Origin: Clarkia xantiana subsp. parviflora
Lineage: Eukaryota > Streptophyta > Magnoliopsida > Myrtales > Onagraceae
DNA: 64,000 nucleotides
Direction of reading: 5' to 3'
Assembly: GCA_036873135.1 (NCBI GenBank)
Contig: JAPTYO010000017.1
Location: 13,082,001 to 13,146,000, forward strand
A program made the translations under genes and the position numbers. The notes beneath the pieces were generated by a model. That model did not search any database and was not told where the DNA came from. It saw only the letters and a program-made list of their open reading frames with translations. How positions within the stretch are numbered: position 1 is the stretch's first letter; each line of letters starts with the position of its first letter. Below, piece after piece: positions 29,405 to 40,153 of this stretch.

Positions 29405-32089
29405 TGTTAGAGGGTTTGGGCTCATTATATTCTATTTTTGTCATGCTTGAGTTTTGTAGTTTCTAATTTTATTTTATTTTGATTTCACTGGTCTAACTTT
29501 TTTTTTTTTTTTTGTGATTTCATGTGTGGAGTTCATTTTTATATTATAACTGACACTTTTTCTTTTGTTGTGTATTGTATAAACTCGCACACACCACTTT
29601 TAGAATAATATCCAAAATGCCTAAAACCCAGGGCAACTAGGAACCCTGAGATTTAGTAAGGGTACGACTGGAGCGGCTGGGCCGCCGATACGACTCGGAA
29701 AAACTCGCTCGCTCGTGTAGGTCCCGATATCCCTTTTTATGGGGGAGGAAACCACCGTGTCGGGAACCTGTCCGTGGAACCTACCTTGTAGAGCAAAGCC
29801 ACACATTTTTTAACCCGCTCTAACATGTCGATTTTATCCATGTTTTTTGTTGTAAACAGGTTATCAGGTAAACTGTAAGTTTTTCTAACTGCGTAACTTT
29901 ATTTATCATGCATTCATCTCATTGCATTTTTAAAAAAACAATTTTTTTTTCTAAACTAAATAGTTAGTCATTTAGTTGTAGAACTTTTCTTTTCAAACAT
30001 GCATTTCGTATGCATTTTTTGAAAAAAAAAAAAAAAACATCTTACCTGAATTTTTTATTTTAAGCATGTGTTTCGTACGCATTATTTTCGAAAAAAAACT
30101 TTTCAGGTAAGTTGTAATTTTAGTTAGCGCGTCGCGTATGCATTGTTTAAAAAAAACATTTTAGGAAAAATTGTAATTCCTCTTAAGCTATTAGAGCTTC
30201 TAATTTCGAACGTGCATTACATATGCATCATTTCAAAAACTTTTGACCTGAATTGTTTTATTTTTAATAATGCATCCAATGTGCATTAATTTAAAAAAAA
30301 ATATTTTAGATGAATTGTAAACTCTCTTAGTTTTAGGGCTCTTTGTAAAAAAAACATTGTACCTGAATTTTTAATCAAAAAACGTGCATCTCTTATGCAT
30401 TATTGTTCGAAAAAAACCTTTTAGGTAAATGGTAATTTTTCTTAGTTGTAGAACTTTTAAGTTTGCATTTTATATTTATTTTTGTGCATCTCATATGCAT
30501 TCTTAAAAAAACTTTTCACTTGATTTTTTCAATTTTGAGCAACATGGATGGATTGATTTTTTTTTCTCATAAAAAAAAAGATAAAAAATTCCAGGTAATT
30601 TGTAAGTTTTCTTAACTGTACTACTTTCATCTCATGTACAACCTATAGACATTGTGTTAGGAAAAACGATTTTTTTTAGATAGATTGTAAATCTTCTCTT
30701 AGTTATTGAGCTTTTAATTCAAACATGCAATACATTTGCATTTTCTTTTATAAAAAAAAGAACTTTATCTGGATTTTTCATTTCGTACATGCATTCCATA
30801 TGTACCATTCAGGTAAACTGTTGTAAAATGTAAATTTTTTTAACAGTGGAATTTTAACTTTCGAGCATGCATGAGCATTTTTAAAAAAATTCAAAGTGTC
30901 ATTCATTTTTCATCCAAGGTGTATTACACTTTTTCGGCAAGATCATTTCAACAGCCGCATTAGCTAGCGTTTTTTTTTTTAAATGAGTTCATTCTGATTT
31001 TGAAGAAATAGCTTAACTGTGTAGTTGAGCGCGACTATTCGATTTTAAACAAAGGACGAGAAAATATTTTTGAAAAAAAAAATTGTTTTGAGCATCTGTC
31101 CTGTGTTTGAGCCAGATAGTGCACTCAGCAAACTCCATGATGGTGCAAAACACCTTAGAGCATAAATTTTGTTTCCTATTTAAAAAGCAATCAAAATTAT
31201 GAAATGAATGACATTAGAGCTTTCAAAAAATATCATGCATGACTTCTTTTATTCTTTATACTAACTTTCATGTTTGGTCTTTTTAGGTACCCTTGATTAG
31301 GTATCCCACACATACAAGTTGTGTCGGTCAAATGGGGCAAACTAATCATTCAAGATATCTAACTCCCAGGTAAGAGAACATGTGATCAATTCTATCCATG
31401 AAATTTGAGCATCTCTCTACTCTCTTTACACGACTTATAATCATTTCAAATCGAGACCCTTGAAGAGCACATCTCGCGCACGGCCCTTTGCTTGCCGACC
31501 ATTCTTATGTAAACCGCCGAGTTTGTCCCGGAGAGTTTCCATACCTCTAAAGCTCCACTTACCATTCGAGGCATGCCGGACCAAGTTTCACACCATCCAT
31601 GTGCGTTCCTCAACCATGCTATTCATCAAGCGTGTGGCTAACCCAAAGGTTGCTGACCATGGGGCATCCCCGTTGTGATCAAGCATGACCAAAGCATTTG
31701 AGAGAAGAAATTAGTATTGTCGATGTCTTCCATCAGAGGGTACTCAACCCAAGACATCGACACAATCAACTTGTTCTGACTCGAGTCATCATCTAGAAAA
31801 GGTCATGTGTATTCAGAAGTTTTAATCTGTCGCTAGGGGCATGTACATAATTGTTGTTAATTAGTTTTTGCAAATTTTCATTTCAACTGAAAAAACAAAA
31901 ACAAAAAAGAGAAAAAATAAATTCCCGCTAGGTTGAAAACATGTAAAGGCGACCTAGGAAAAAGTTAGGGAGAGAGGCATGATTGAAAACCCGCAAAGGC
32001 AGTCATGGCAAAAAGCGAGCTGCCGAAAAAAAAAAAAAAAAAAAAAAAAACTCATTTTTCTTTAGGGTCACAGCCGCTCTTTAATCGCG
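29405..32089 (+). other. non-coding leader of G with diverged tandem repeats
   Basis: 29860-30900 contains about nine diverged copies of a unit of roughly 110 bp with CAGGTAAxTTGTAAxTTTTCTTA, GTAGAACTTTT and TGCATTxCATATGCATT followed by an A run. 31300-32089 (AGAGCACATCTCGCGCACGG, CCCGCTAGGTTGAAAAC, GCAGTCATGGCAAAA) is matched at about 51630-52870, showing it is a repeat family. No gag or pol is seen. Confidence 0.6.
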
Positions 32090-34596
32090 GAGGAATTGTT
32101 AGATGAACTTCATGGGGCGACTATCTTCTCCAAGATCGATCTTCGTTCGGGTTTCCATCAAATTCGGATGAGAGACGACAATATCCACAAGAGTGTCTTC
32201 CGCATACACGGGGGTCATTATGAGTTTCTCGTAATGCGTTTGGGTTGACGAACACCCTGGCCATGTTTCAAGGATTAATGAACAAGCTATTCAACCGTTC
32301 CTACAGAAGTTTTTGCTCGTCTACTTTGATGATATTCTGGTCTATAGCAAGTATTTGCAGCAACATTTACAACACCTAGAAGCCGTAGTACAGGTTCTTT
32401 GAGCTAACTCGTTATATGCCAAGATGAGCAAGTGTTAATTTGGGGGTTCGAAGGTTGAGTACTTAGGGCATTTTTTCACCGACACGGGAGTTCCCACCGA
32501 CCCTACAAAAGTGGAAGCAATTACCAATTGGCCGACTCCTACTTCGGTCAAACAGCTCCGTAGCTTCCTCGGGTTGACGAGATATTATCGACGCTTTATC
32601 CGGGGATATGGTACTATAAGTCGACCACTTACCGAGCTGCTTAAAAAGGATAATTTCTTGTGGACTGAGGCTGCTACAGCTGCGTTTTATGTTCTAAAAC
32701 ATGCCTTACAAGTTGCTCCCGTATTGGCACTACCAGATTTTAATCACTCGTTCGTGATCGAAACCGACGCGTCCGCCGTAGGCATTGGAGCCGTCCTTAT
32801 GCAAGTGGGCCACCCCATTGCTTTCATAAGCAAGGCCCTATCACTTCGACATCAAGGTCTATCAACATATGAAAAAGAATTGTTAGCGATTCTATTCGCT
32901 GTTAAGAAGTGGCATTATTTTGATCGATCGCAAGTTTATTATCCGAACAGACCAATAGAGCCTCAAACATCTATTAGAGAAAAAAATTTCGACTCCATTA
33001 AAACACACATGGCTCGCGAAACTGTTGGGGTTTGACTATGAGATACATTACAAGGTGGGTAAGGAAAATGTGGTGGCCGACGCACTTTCTCGTCTTCCGG
33101 GAGCTGAGCTGAGCTCATTAACCATCTCTGCGATGTCCGATGTGCTGCTGTTACGGATTAAACAGAGCTGGGAAGCAGACCCCTCGTGCAAAAAATTAAT
33201 TGATGTTGTGTCCACAAGTGCATGGTCATCGAATTATGCGGGGAAGGATGGAATTCTGTGGAGGAAAGGTCGGGTTGTGATTGGGCATGACGAATCTCTT
33301 AGAAAGAAGTTGCTTGAGATGATTCACAACTCTGCCGTTGGGGGGTCATTCCGGGGTTCATGCCTCGACTCAAAGGTTAACATAGGTCGTCTATTGGAAA
33401 GGGGCGAAGATTCACATGCGCAAATGGATTCGGGAATGCTCCGTATGTCAACGAAATAATGAGATTTTCGTGACCTCGGGATTGCTGCAGCCCCTGCCTA
33501 CACCAGGGGGGATATTCACTGATTTGAGTATGGACTTTGTGTCGGGTTTACCCAAATCAACATGGAAGGATGTAACTATGGTGGTGGTTGATCGCCTCAC
33601 GAAATATGCACACTTTATCGCCCTTTCACATCCATATACGTAAGCCATTGTCGCACAAGAATTCCTCGACAACATTTATAAACTCCATGGGTTACCGAAG
33701 TCTATTGTGAGTGACCGGGATGCAGTATCCGTGAGTAATTTTTGGCAGCATTTGTTCACCTATCAGGGATTAAAACTCAAGCTTTCGACTGCCTATCATC
33801 CGCAAACCGACAACCAAACGGAGGTGGCCAATAGATGTTTGGAATGGTACTTACGATGCATGAAAGGTGAGCAGCTATCCTCTTGGGCTCGATGGTTACC
33901 GTTGGGGAATGGTGGTATAACACAACCCCCCATTCAACTATCAAGACAGCCCCTTTCCAAGCGTTGTACGGTATACCGGCTCCGGTGCATATTCCCTATG
34001 TTCCTCGTGATGCTCCGGTGCCACCAACTAATTTATTATTACGCAATAGGGATGAGTCAATCCGACTCTTGAATTTCCATCTTGACCGAGCCAGGAATCA
34101 CATGAAGCACCAAGCAGATAAACATCGTACTGAGCGTAGTTTTGAACCAGGTGATATGGTGTTTTTGAAATTGCATCCATACAAGCGTGCCTCTCTCAAG
34201 AGCCATCGGAATTACAAGATGCTGCCCAAGTTCTATGGCCCTTTCCAGGTGCTAAGCAAGGTTGGTTCAGTGGCCTATCACTTGAAGTTTCCCCAACCGA
34301 CCAGAGTCACCCGGTGTTTCACGTTTTTTCCTCAAGCCATCAATCCAATTTCCATACCAGAGGACGACAACCAAGGCGAGCCCTTCCCTATTTCCGTGCT
34401 GGAGACTCGTACCACGCGTCGCCGGCGCCGCCCTGTCCGCCAGGTCCTAGTTCATTGGAGTGGATCTTCCCCTGCAGACGCGACATGGGAGGACATCGAC
34501 AACTTCATCCTGTGCTTCCCGTCTTTTAACCTTGAGGACAAGGTTTCTCAAGGGAAGACCATTGATACAGGTTCTACTAGTGGAATGGATCAGTAA
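32090..34596 (+). pseudogene. pol: chromovirus pol, Reina type, broken
   Basis: It starts abruptly inside reverse transcriptase ([19 protein letters not shown]). The YFDDIL catalytic motif lies near 32320 in another frame. RNase H with FVIETDASAVGIGAVL follows (32511-33035), then the zinc module (CSVCQRN near 33440), integrase with MDFVSGLP, SDRDAV and the glutamate in NQTEVANR, the GPF module (KFYGPFQVLSKVGSVAYHL) and a C-terminal chromodomain-like stretch (VLVHWSG, ATWEDIDNF) ending at 34596. The chromodomain with FxLEDKV places it nearest the Reina clade. Several frameshifts and stops separate these blocks; the 5' LTR, gag and protease are missing. Confidence 0.88.
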
Positions 34597-34669
34597 AGAA
34601 GAGAAGAGTAGAGGCCTAGTTTTACTACAGCCAACCTAGCAGTTATTAATATGCACTAAGGAATGATAT

Positions 34670-34820
34670 TGTTAGCTGGCCCACCAGAATAAGCAAGAGC
34701 AATAAGTATTTAGTAGTAAACTAATAATTGTATTGCATACTATTTTCCAGATTAATATCAATAATTTCATTCCTTCATCATCGTTCTCTTTCCCAATTCA
34801 CCTCTTAAGCAGTATTAGTC
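34670..34820 (+). repeat. probable 3' LTR of the chromovirus (right end tentative)
   Basis: TGTTAGCTGGCCCACC begins about 75 bp after the pol stop, following a purine-rich AAGGAATGATAT. The sequence is AT-rich with no coding. The partner LTR is absent, so the end cannot be fixed. Confidence 0.4.
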
Positions 34821-34831
34821 TCCTTAGATTT

Positions 34832-35011
34832 GTTCGAGCCAAGGAAGTCTGTCTCCACAAAGATAGTTTTCTGGGAGAACCAATTCTTGAGTGCTATAAT
34901 TGTGGGTCCCGCAATGTTTTTGTTATAAATTTTATATCAGCCAAGGCACAGAGTGTAGTTGTTCTTCTCTATGGGGAGCCTTGCTTGAGTGTAATTGCTC
35001 CAAAGGACTCC
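34832..35011 (+). pseudogene. UPF1: UPF1 fragment (CH zinc domain)
   Basis: Sixty in-frame residues read [42 protein letters not shown] and EPCLSV. They match the N-terminal Cys-His domain of the RNA helicase UPF1, the core factor of nonsense-mediated mRNA decay; in UPF1 this domain binds UPF2. The two cysteines of CYNCG are kept. After the KDS codons a roughly 35-bp partial duplication and a stop follow. A polypyrimidine-AG sequence (GCTTGTTTTCAG) appears at about 35060. There is no helicase part. It is probably a host-gene piece carried or interrupted by retrotransposons; a decayed local UPF1 copy is the alternative. Confidence 0.82.
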
Positions 35012-35267
35012 ACCGTTGCTTTAGTGTAATTACTCTAAAGGACTCTAACGTTGTATGTGCTTGTTTTCAGCAGCAAGACGCTTGTCAAGTGGGAAGCGAC
35101 CCATGATGCAGTCGCATATGCCTGGTCAGGGACGATACGAAGTTACTTGTCAATTGTAAGATCGCCTCGGCCACACAGAAAAAACATGAAGCTCACCTCT
35201 TGTAAATCAACTTGATGTGGCCCACTTTTTCTCAAGCGACGTCTATCATAACCATCACTAGTTGGTT

Positions 35268-36147
35268 GACTCCGGTGCCTCACATTATCTCACTCGAGAC
35301 CTTTAAAATCTGTCTATTTATTCCAATTATAACGGTCTTGACAAACTTGTGGTCGGCAATGCTGATGGAATTCCGGTCACTCACACTAGGCAAACATATA
35401 TTTCGACTCCCTCTGGTTCATTACTATTGTCGAATCTATCGCGGGTTCCAGAAATATCAAACTGAATCTCTTATCTGTCTTTCAAATATGCAATACTAAC
35501 AATGTGTCAGTCGAATTTTTTCGGTCTTATTTTGTTGTGAAGGATCTTCGCACGGAGGTTACTCTTCTTCGAGGGACAAATAAAGACAGTGTTTACAAGC
35601 TAGCTTATTCGACCTCGTCTCCTAAGGCTATGGTGATAACATCAACAAAGACGAGCAACTGGCACCAACGACTGGGACATCCGTCGTAAAATCCTTAGGT
35701 TTTCTTCTCCGTAATCATCTTAATGTTGCAGAAAATTATCCTAATAAAGGGCCATGCAATGCTTGTTCTTGCAATAAGAGTCACCAGCTTCTGTTTTATG
35801 AGTCGTCTTTCAAGTCTAGTCAACCACTTAAATTAATATATGCTGATGTTTGGGGACCCGCTCCGGTACACTCGATCGATGGCTTCCGCTATTATGTCAT
35901 ATTTGTGGATCCTTATACGAGGTACATTTGGCTATACCCTCTTAAACTAAAATCGGATGTTACTGCGATTTTCCTCCGGCTCAAACATGTCGTTGAAACA
36001 TACTTTGATCGCAAAATATGTATCTTCTATTCCGACGGGGGAGGGGAGTTTCAAGAACTACGAGAGTTCCCTGGTTCCCAAGGAATTTCACACCTCCTAA
36101 CACCGCTTCATACTCCTCAACACAATGGAGTTGTCGAGCGTCGTCAC
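35268..36147 (+). pseudogene. pol: Ty1/copia protease and integrase fragment
   Basis: In order: the protease motif DSGASHYLTRD (35268), a stretch typical of copia between protease and integrase, the zinc-binding WHQRLGHPS (about 35663-35690), and the integrase core with YADVWGP, FYSDGGGEF and the glutamate in GVVERRH. Protease before integrase and no reverse transcriptase between them is the copia order. Stops and frame changes break it (a TAA inside the protease part, TAA at 35687). It ends abruptly at 36147 where G-type LTR sequence starts. Reverse transcriptase and RNase H are missing. Confidence 0.88.
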
Positions 36148-36989
36148 TGTCGGACCTAAAATATGACCTAAGGCGGTACGTTTTGAAAATGTGGATTTTT
36201 AAAAGAGTAGCCACTAGTTAGTTAAAGGCTAACTAGAAACCTAATTTACCTAGGGAAACACATGATTAATCACCTAGGTCTAAATCGGTCTACGATTAGA
36301 AATTCGAGTTCGGAGGTTCTGTTACGAATTAAAAAAAAAAAAAAATTAAATTACGCCATTTCGGTACTCAATTAACTTGAGTTGCCATATATTTATTTTA
36401 TTTTTCAGTCTTTTTGTTAAAAAGAAGAATTATTTAACTGTGTGAATCCATTATATATATATATATAACATGTAATAAAAACTAAAACAACTCAATATAA
36501 CTTATTTAAATAATTAGTCTAATGTTTAATGAATAAAAAAAGTATAAGTGGATAATAATACATATAAGGGTAACCCTACATATATAATAGTAATATTTAA
36601 ACCAAGCATACGCTGACTTTTATTCTAAAAAAGAATCGCTTCTGCTGTTTTCTTCTCGGTACTCATTAACAGCAGCAAAATGACGAACCAGCCAGCATAT
36701 AACACTGGAGACCAAAGTGCAAACCTATAATTGTTGGTCAGTGGAATTTTCAGTCAACGCCGGATCGAATCGGAGGAAGTCGGAGCTTGGGAAGAGGTCC
36801 GATTCTGGTGAAGCCTGCAATTGGAAAACGGCCGGGCTGAACGGGTATAGTGGCAGCGGGTCGTCGTGCAGAGAGCGATCGAGATCTGAACGGACTCGTT
36901 GGAGCGAATGGTGGCTTGAAGCTCAGTGCGCCCGTAATGGACGGGGAACGACGATGGGCCTAGACCGGTGCTGGGTGAGAGACTCGGAC
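36148..36989 (-). repeat. inverted G-type LTR sequence
   Basis: Read on the minus strand it ends GGTCCGACA at 36148, joined directly to copia integrase. The 200 bp before that match 29180-29383 (AACTAACTAGTGGC, TTTTCAAAACGTA, TTTTAGGTC). The right part (36700-36989) is GC-rich and unassigned; element C is inserted in it. Confidence 0.6.
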
Positions 36990-36994
36990 AACTG
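36990..36994. repeat. target-site duplication of C, left (AACTG)
   Basis: AACTG directly before TGATGGGTTCG, repeated at 59121-59125. Confidence 0.93.
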
Positions 36995-37722
36995 TGATGG
37001 GTTCGATTACAGCCGACAGGCCCTTTAACGGGGAGGAAACAGCAAACAGGCCCACCAGGCCCAAAATGAAGGTCAAGATGACCTAGGAGAAGGGTCCCGA
37101 CGAAGGGAGTCCCGACGAGGCAGGGTCCCGACGAAGAGAGTCCCGACGAGGCAAGGTCCCGACAGAGTCGGTCCCGACAGCTGAGCTGGAAGCCCCCAAT
37201 GTGAAGCCTTTAAGTAGGCCCCGATGACGAATCCCTGAGAACGATTGGCCCTGTCACGATGACGAGGGGCCCCGAGCGGTGACACAATGAGATAACTCTG
37301 GAGTCCCCGACGGGAGTCGGGACTCGTTACCAGAGGATAAGGCCAAGATACGCGGGGCGTGGCCGAGATATGCGGAACGTGGTTAAGATACACGGAGCGT
37401 GGCCGAGATACGCGGGGCGTGGCCGAGATAGGCGGGATCACATCCGAGATATGCGGGATACGGGCTAACCACTCCTAACGGTTCACCAGGTACCTGAGGC
37501 ATCTCTTCGCCTATAAAAGGGCAAGAGGTCACCTCAGAACAGTTTACGTTGAGTTGAATACACTCTTAGTTTATTACTTGCCAGTCATACGAAATACTCA
37601 TTTAAGCATCGGCGAGAGATTCTGGGTCACCGCCCGGTCTATCCCCTCTTGCAGGATTGCGTGGAGCAAAGGAGCTAGGATTGCCGTCCAAGTCCGTACC
37701 GGAGTTCCACCGTGATCCAACA
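36995..37722 (+). repeat. 5' LTR of C
   Basis: 728 bp. U3 has two repeat blocks: GTCCCGAC words every 16-18 bp (37094-37180) and six imperfect copies of a 22-bp CGAGATACGCGGGGCGTGG unit (37341-37470). TATAAAA lies at 37512-37518. Then come ATCGGCGAGAG (37608), hairpin CTGGG/CCCGG with a G-U pair (37622-37637) and CTTGCAGGA. Confidence 0.95.
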
Positions 37723-37740
37723 TTGGCGCCGTATGTGGGA
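37723..37740 (+). other. primer-binding site of C
   Basis: TTGGCGCCGTATGTGGGA, one base different from the site of B. Confidence 0.8.
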
Positions 37741-37758
37741 ATCAAACAAAAAGCTGAT

Positions 37759-37989
37759 ATGCCTTCTACTCGATCGATGGCGGCTGGCAAGAACAGAAGG
37801 GGACAATCCGGTGGTTCCCGTCACCCCGCGGCAACGAATCTGAATTCAGTACCAGAACAAGAGGAAAACCAGAACCATCCCCCGGCTGAGCTCTCCCAGA
37901 CAGGAGGGCACAATGGATCGCATCCCGAAGATGTTGCCCCTCAGCACCAGGACAACAGGGGGCAGGAGGCTCCCCAGCCGCAGATTTGA
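37759..37989 (+). pseudogene. gag: gag N-terminal end (element C)
   Basis: It starts MPSTRSMAAGKNRRG, the counterpart of STRTMVGGGKKK in B. It is hydrophilic and glutamine/proline-rich. The frame stops at 37987, where the main Gag frame (from 37986) is already running in a different frame, so an indel lies between. The N-terminus is much less conserved than the rest of Gag. Confidence 0.75.
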
Positions 37990-39389
37990 CGAGGGCCGTG
38001 GCAGAGGCCATGCCCATGTTTCTGGCGGCTGTAGAGGCTCTCTTGGATCGAAGAGAGGCTGCGAGGAGGCAGGAGGAGATGCCCCCGTTGGAGGAAGCGA
38101 CCCTGCCAACAGAAGGTCGGAACGCACAGGAAGCCCCGCCCCAAGGCCAAGACAGAGGTAGGACGACCGGTCAGCCGGAGAGGTTCGTGGTTGATGGGCC
38201 AGGACCAGTACAGCACAGGACCATTCCCCTGAATGGTCCCATCACTCCCGACCAGGTGGTAAAGATCGTGAACATCTGTATGGGAGAACAGAAGCCGCTG
38301 GTGTCGGAGCTGAGGGATCGATCCACTCATCCATTCATCCCCCGACTCATTGACACCCTAGCCCCGCCTGGGCTAGGCATCCCCACGATAAAGGAGTATG
38401 ATGGCGAAGGAGATCCAGTTCGCCATGTCCAGAAGCACCTCATGGCGTGTCTGGGAAGAGCCCTAAGTGAAGACATAGTGTGTACGTTGTTTCCAAACAC
38501 ACTAGGAGAAAGGGCCCTGACTTGGTTCTTTAGTCTGCCCCCAGGCTGCATCACTTGCTGGGCAGACATGCACGATCGATTCATTCAGCAGTACCAGGGT
38601 CGGAGGCGTTTATTGAAGAGCGTGAGGTCCCTGACCCAGGTGGTGCAGAGGCCCGACGAATCGCTGGCTCATTATTACCAGCGGTACACAGCCAGCGTAG
38701 CAGAGATAGACGAAGAAATCTCGGAGGGCGAAACCATCCGCACCTTCATTCGGAACCTGACAGCCCCCTATGGCTCCGACTTGATGCACAGCGTGGCTGA
38801 GAAGGCTGTGTGGAATATGGAGGCATTGCAGAAGAGGGTGAAGCGGCAGATCGATGTCCAGGAGTCAAAGATAGCCGCGGGAGAACTGGAGCCCCCAAAG
38901 TCGAACAAAGGGAAACAGCCAAGTAAACCCTTCGACGATCGTAAGTCAAAAGGTAAACCCGACAGTGGCAAGAATCGAGGACGTCCAGATCGGAGGGACG
39001 ACAGACGTTCTTCAAGGAAGGATAAGCGAGAGGATTTTGACATTCCTCTCAACTGCTCCATGGCTGAAGTGCTGACAGTCATGGAACGACAAGGTATCTC
39101 CAGGTACCCCCCGAAGAAAGATGGAGAATTCCTGGGGTCCCGCACAGATCGCTATTGTCGATTTCACCGCGCAAATGGCCACGACACCAATCACTGCCGG
39201 GAGCTGAAGAAGGAGATTGAAAAGCTAATCCAGAAGGGAAAGCTCAAGGAATTCGTTGGGGACAAACGATGCCGGTCCCGCTCTCGGTTCCGATCACGGT
39301 CCCGTTCCCGATCCCGCGATCGGTCCCCGAAAAAGAAGAGAACTGATCCAGAGTCATCTCTCGCAAGGAGAGACGAGTCATCAACGTGA
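37986..39389 (+). pseudogene. gag: gag core (element C)
   Basis: This 467-codon frame covers AVAEAMPMFLAAVEALLDRREAARR, the capsid-like block (LGERALTWFFSLPPG, RFIQQYQGRRRLLKSVRS), a full SLAHYYQRYTASVAEIDEEISEGE segment (the part deleted in A), the zinc-knuckle-like YCRFHRANGHDTNHCREL, and an arginine/serine tail (39268-39345). It ends where one base is missing relative to B, just before the NVIHGG block, so protease is in another frame. It lacks a matching start codon in its own frame other than ATG 38009. Confidence 0.85.
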
Positions 39390-40153
39390 TTCATGGAGGA
39401 TTTGCTGCTGGAGGTATTACCTCATCCGCCCGAGAGGTCTACGCCTCTAGGATCCCTACGGCGGTGGTACTGGGTAAGAGGTCCCGATCTTGGACCTTGA
39501 AAGAAGAGATGGTAATCTCCTTCTCGTCGGAAGACCTCATAGGCGTAGAGACTCCGCATGACGATGCCTTAGTGGTAACTTTGGATGTAGATGGGTTCGA
39601 GATGAAGAGAATTCTAATCGACGGAGGGAGCTCCTCCGACATTCTGTTCATGGATGCGCCGGAGGCTATGGGGAAAACAAAGAAAGATCTGAAGGAGGCA
39701 AACTTCCCGATGGTCGGGTTCTCTGGCTCAACCTCCTACCCGTTAGGAGTAATCACCTTACCAGTGGAGTTTGGTAGCGGGTGGAAATCAGAAAGGAGGA
39801 ACGTGGAATTTGTCGTGGTTGATTCCGCGGGGACTTACAACGCAATTATCGGGAGAACCACCATTAATCCTCTGATGGCGGTTGCCTCGACTGTGCACCA
39901 GAAGATGAAGTTCCCGACCGACCACGTAGTCGGAGAAGTCAAGGGCGACCAGGTGGCTTCCCGAAAATGCTATGTTAATGCCACCCGGAGGAGGAGGCGA
40001 GAGGCCATGACTGTCCTCCAGACAGACACAGATCCCAGAGAGGAGTTTGGGTGTCCCGTCCCCGTAGAAGATCTGAAAGAAGTCGAGATCGATGGACCCC
40101 AGAGGAAGGTGAAAATCGGGTCTGCTCTAACTGAAGAGACAGCCCAAAAATAG
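39386..40153 (+). pseudogene. pol: protease and linker (element C)
   Basis: It begins inside the NVIHGGFAAGG block and contains RSWTLKEEMVISFSSEDLIG, the Asp protease motif LIDGGSSSDILF, YNAIIGRTTINPLMAV and the linker up to KIGSALTEE. An in-frame TAG at 40151-40153 interrupts the join to reverse transcriptase; B and A have Leu there. The frame on both sides of the TAG is the same. Confidence 0.88.

Noticed and set aside
36717..37028. 103-codon frame before C
   Set aside because: It runs across the target-site duplication into the C LTR, so it cannot be an original gene.
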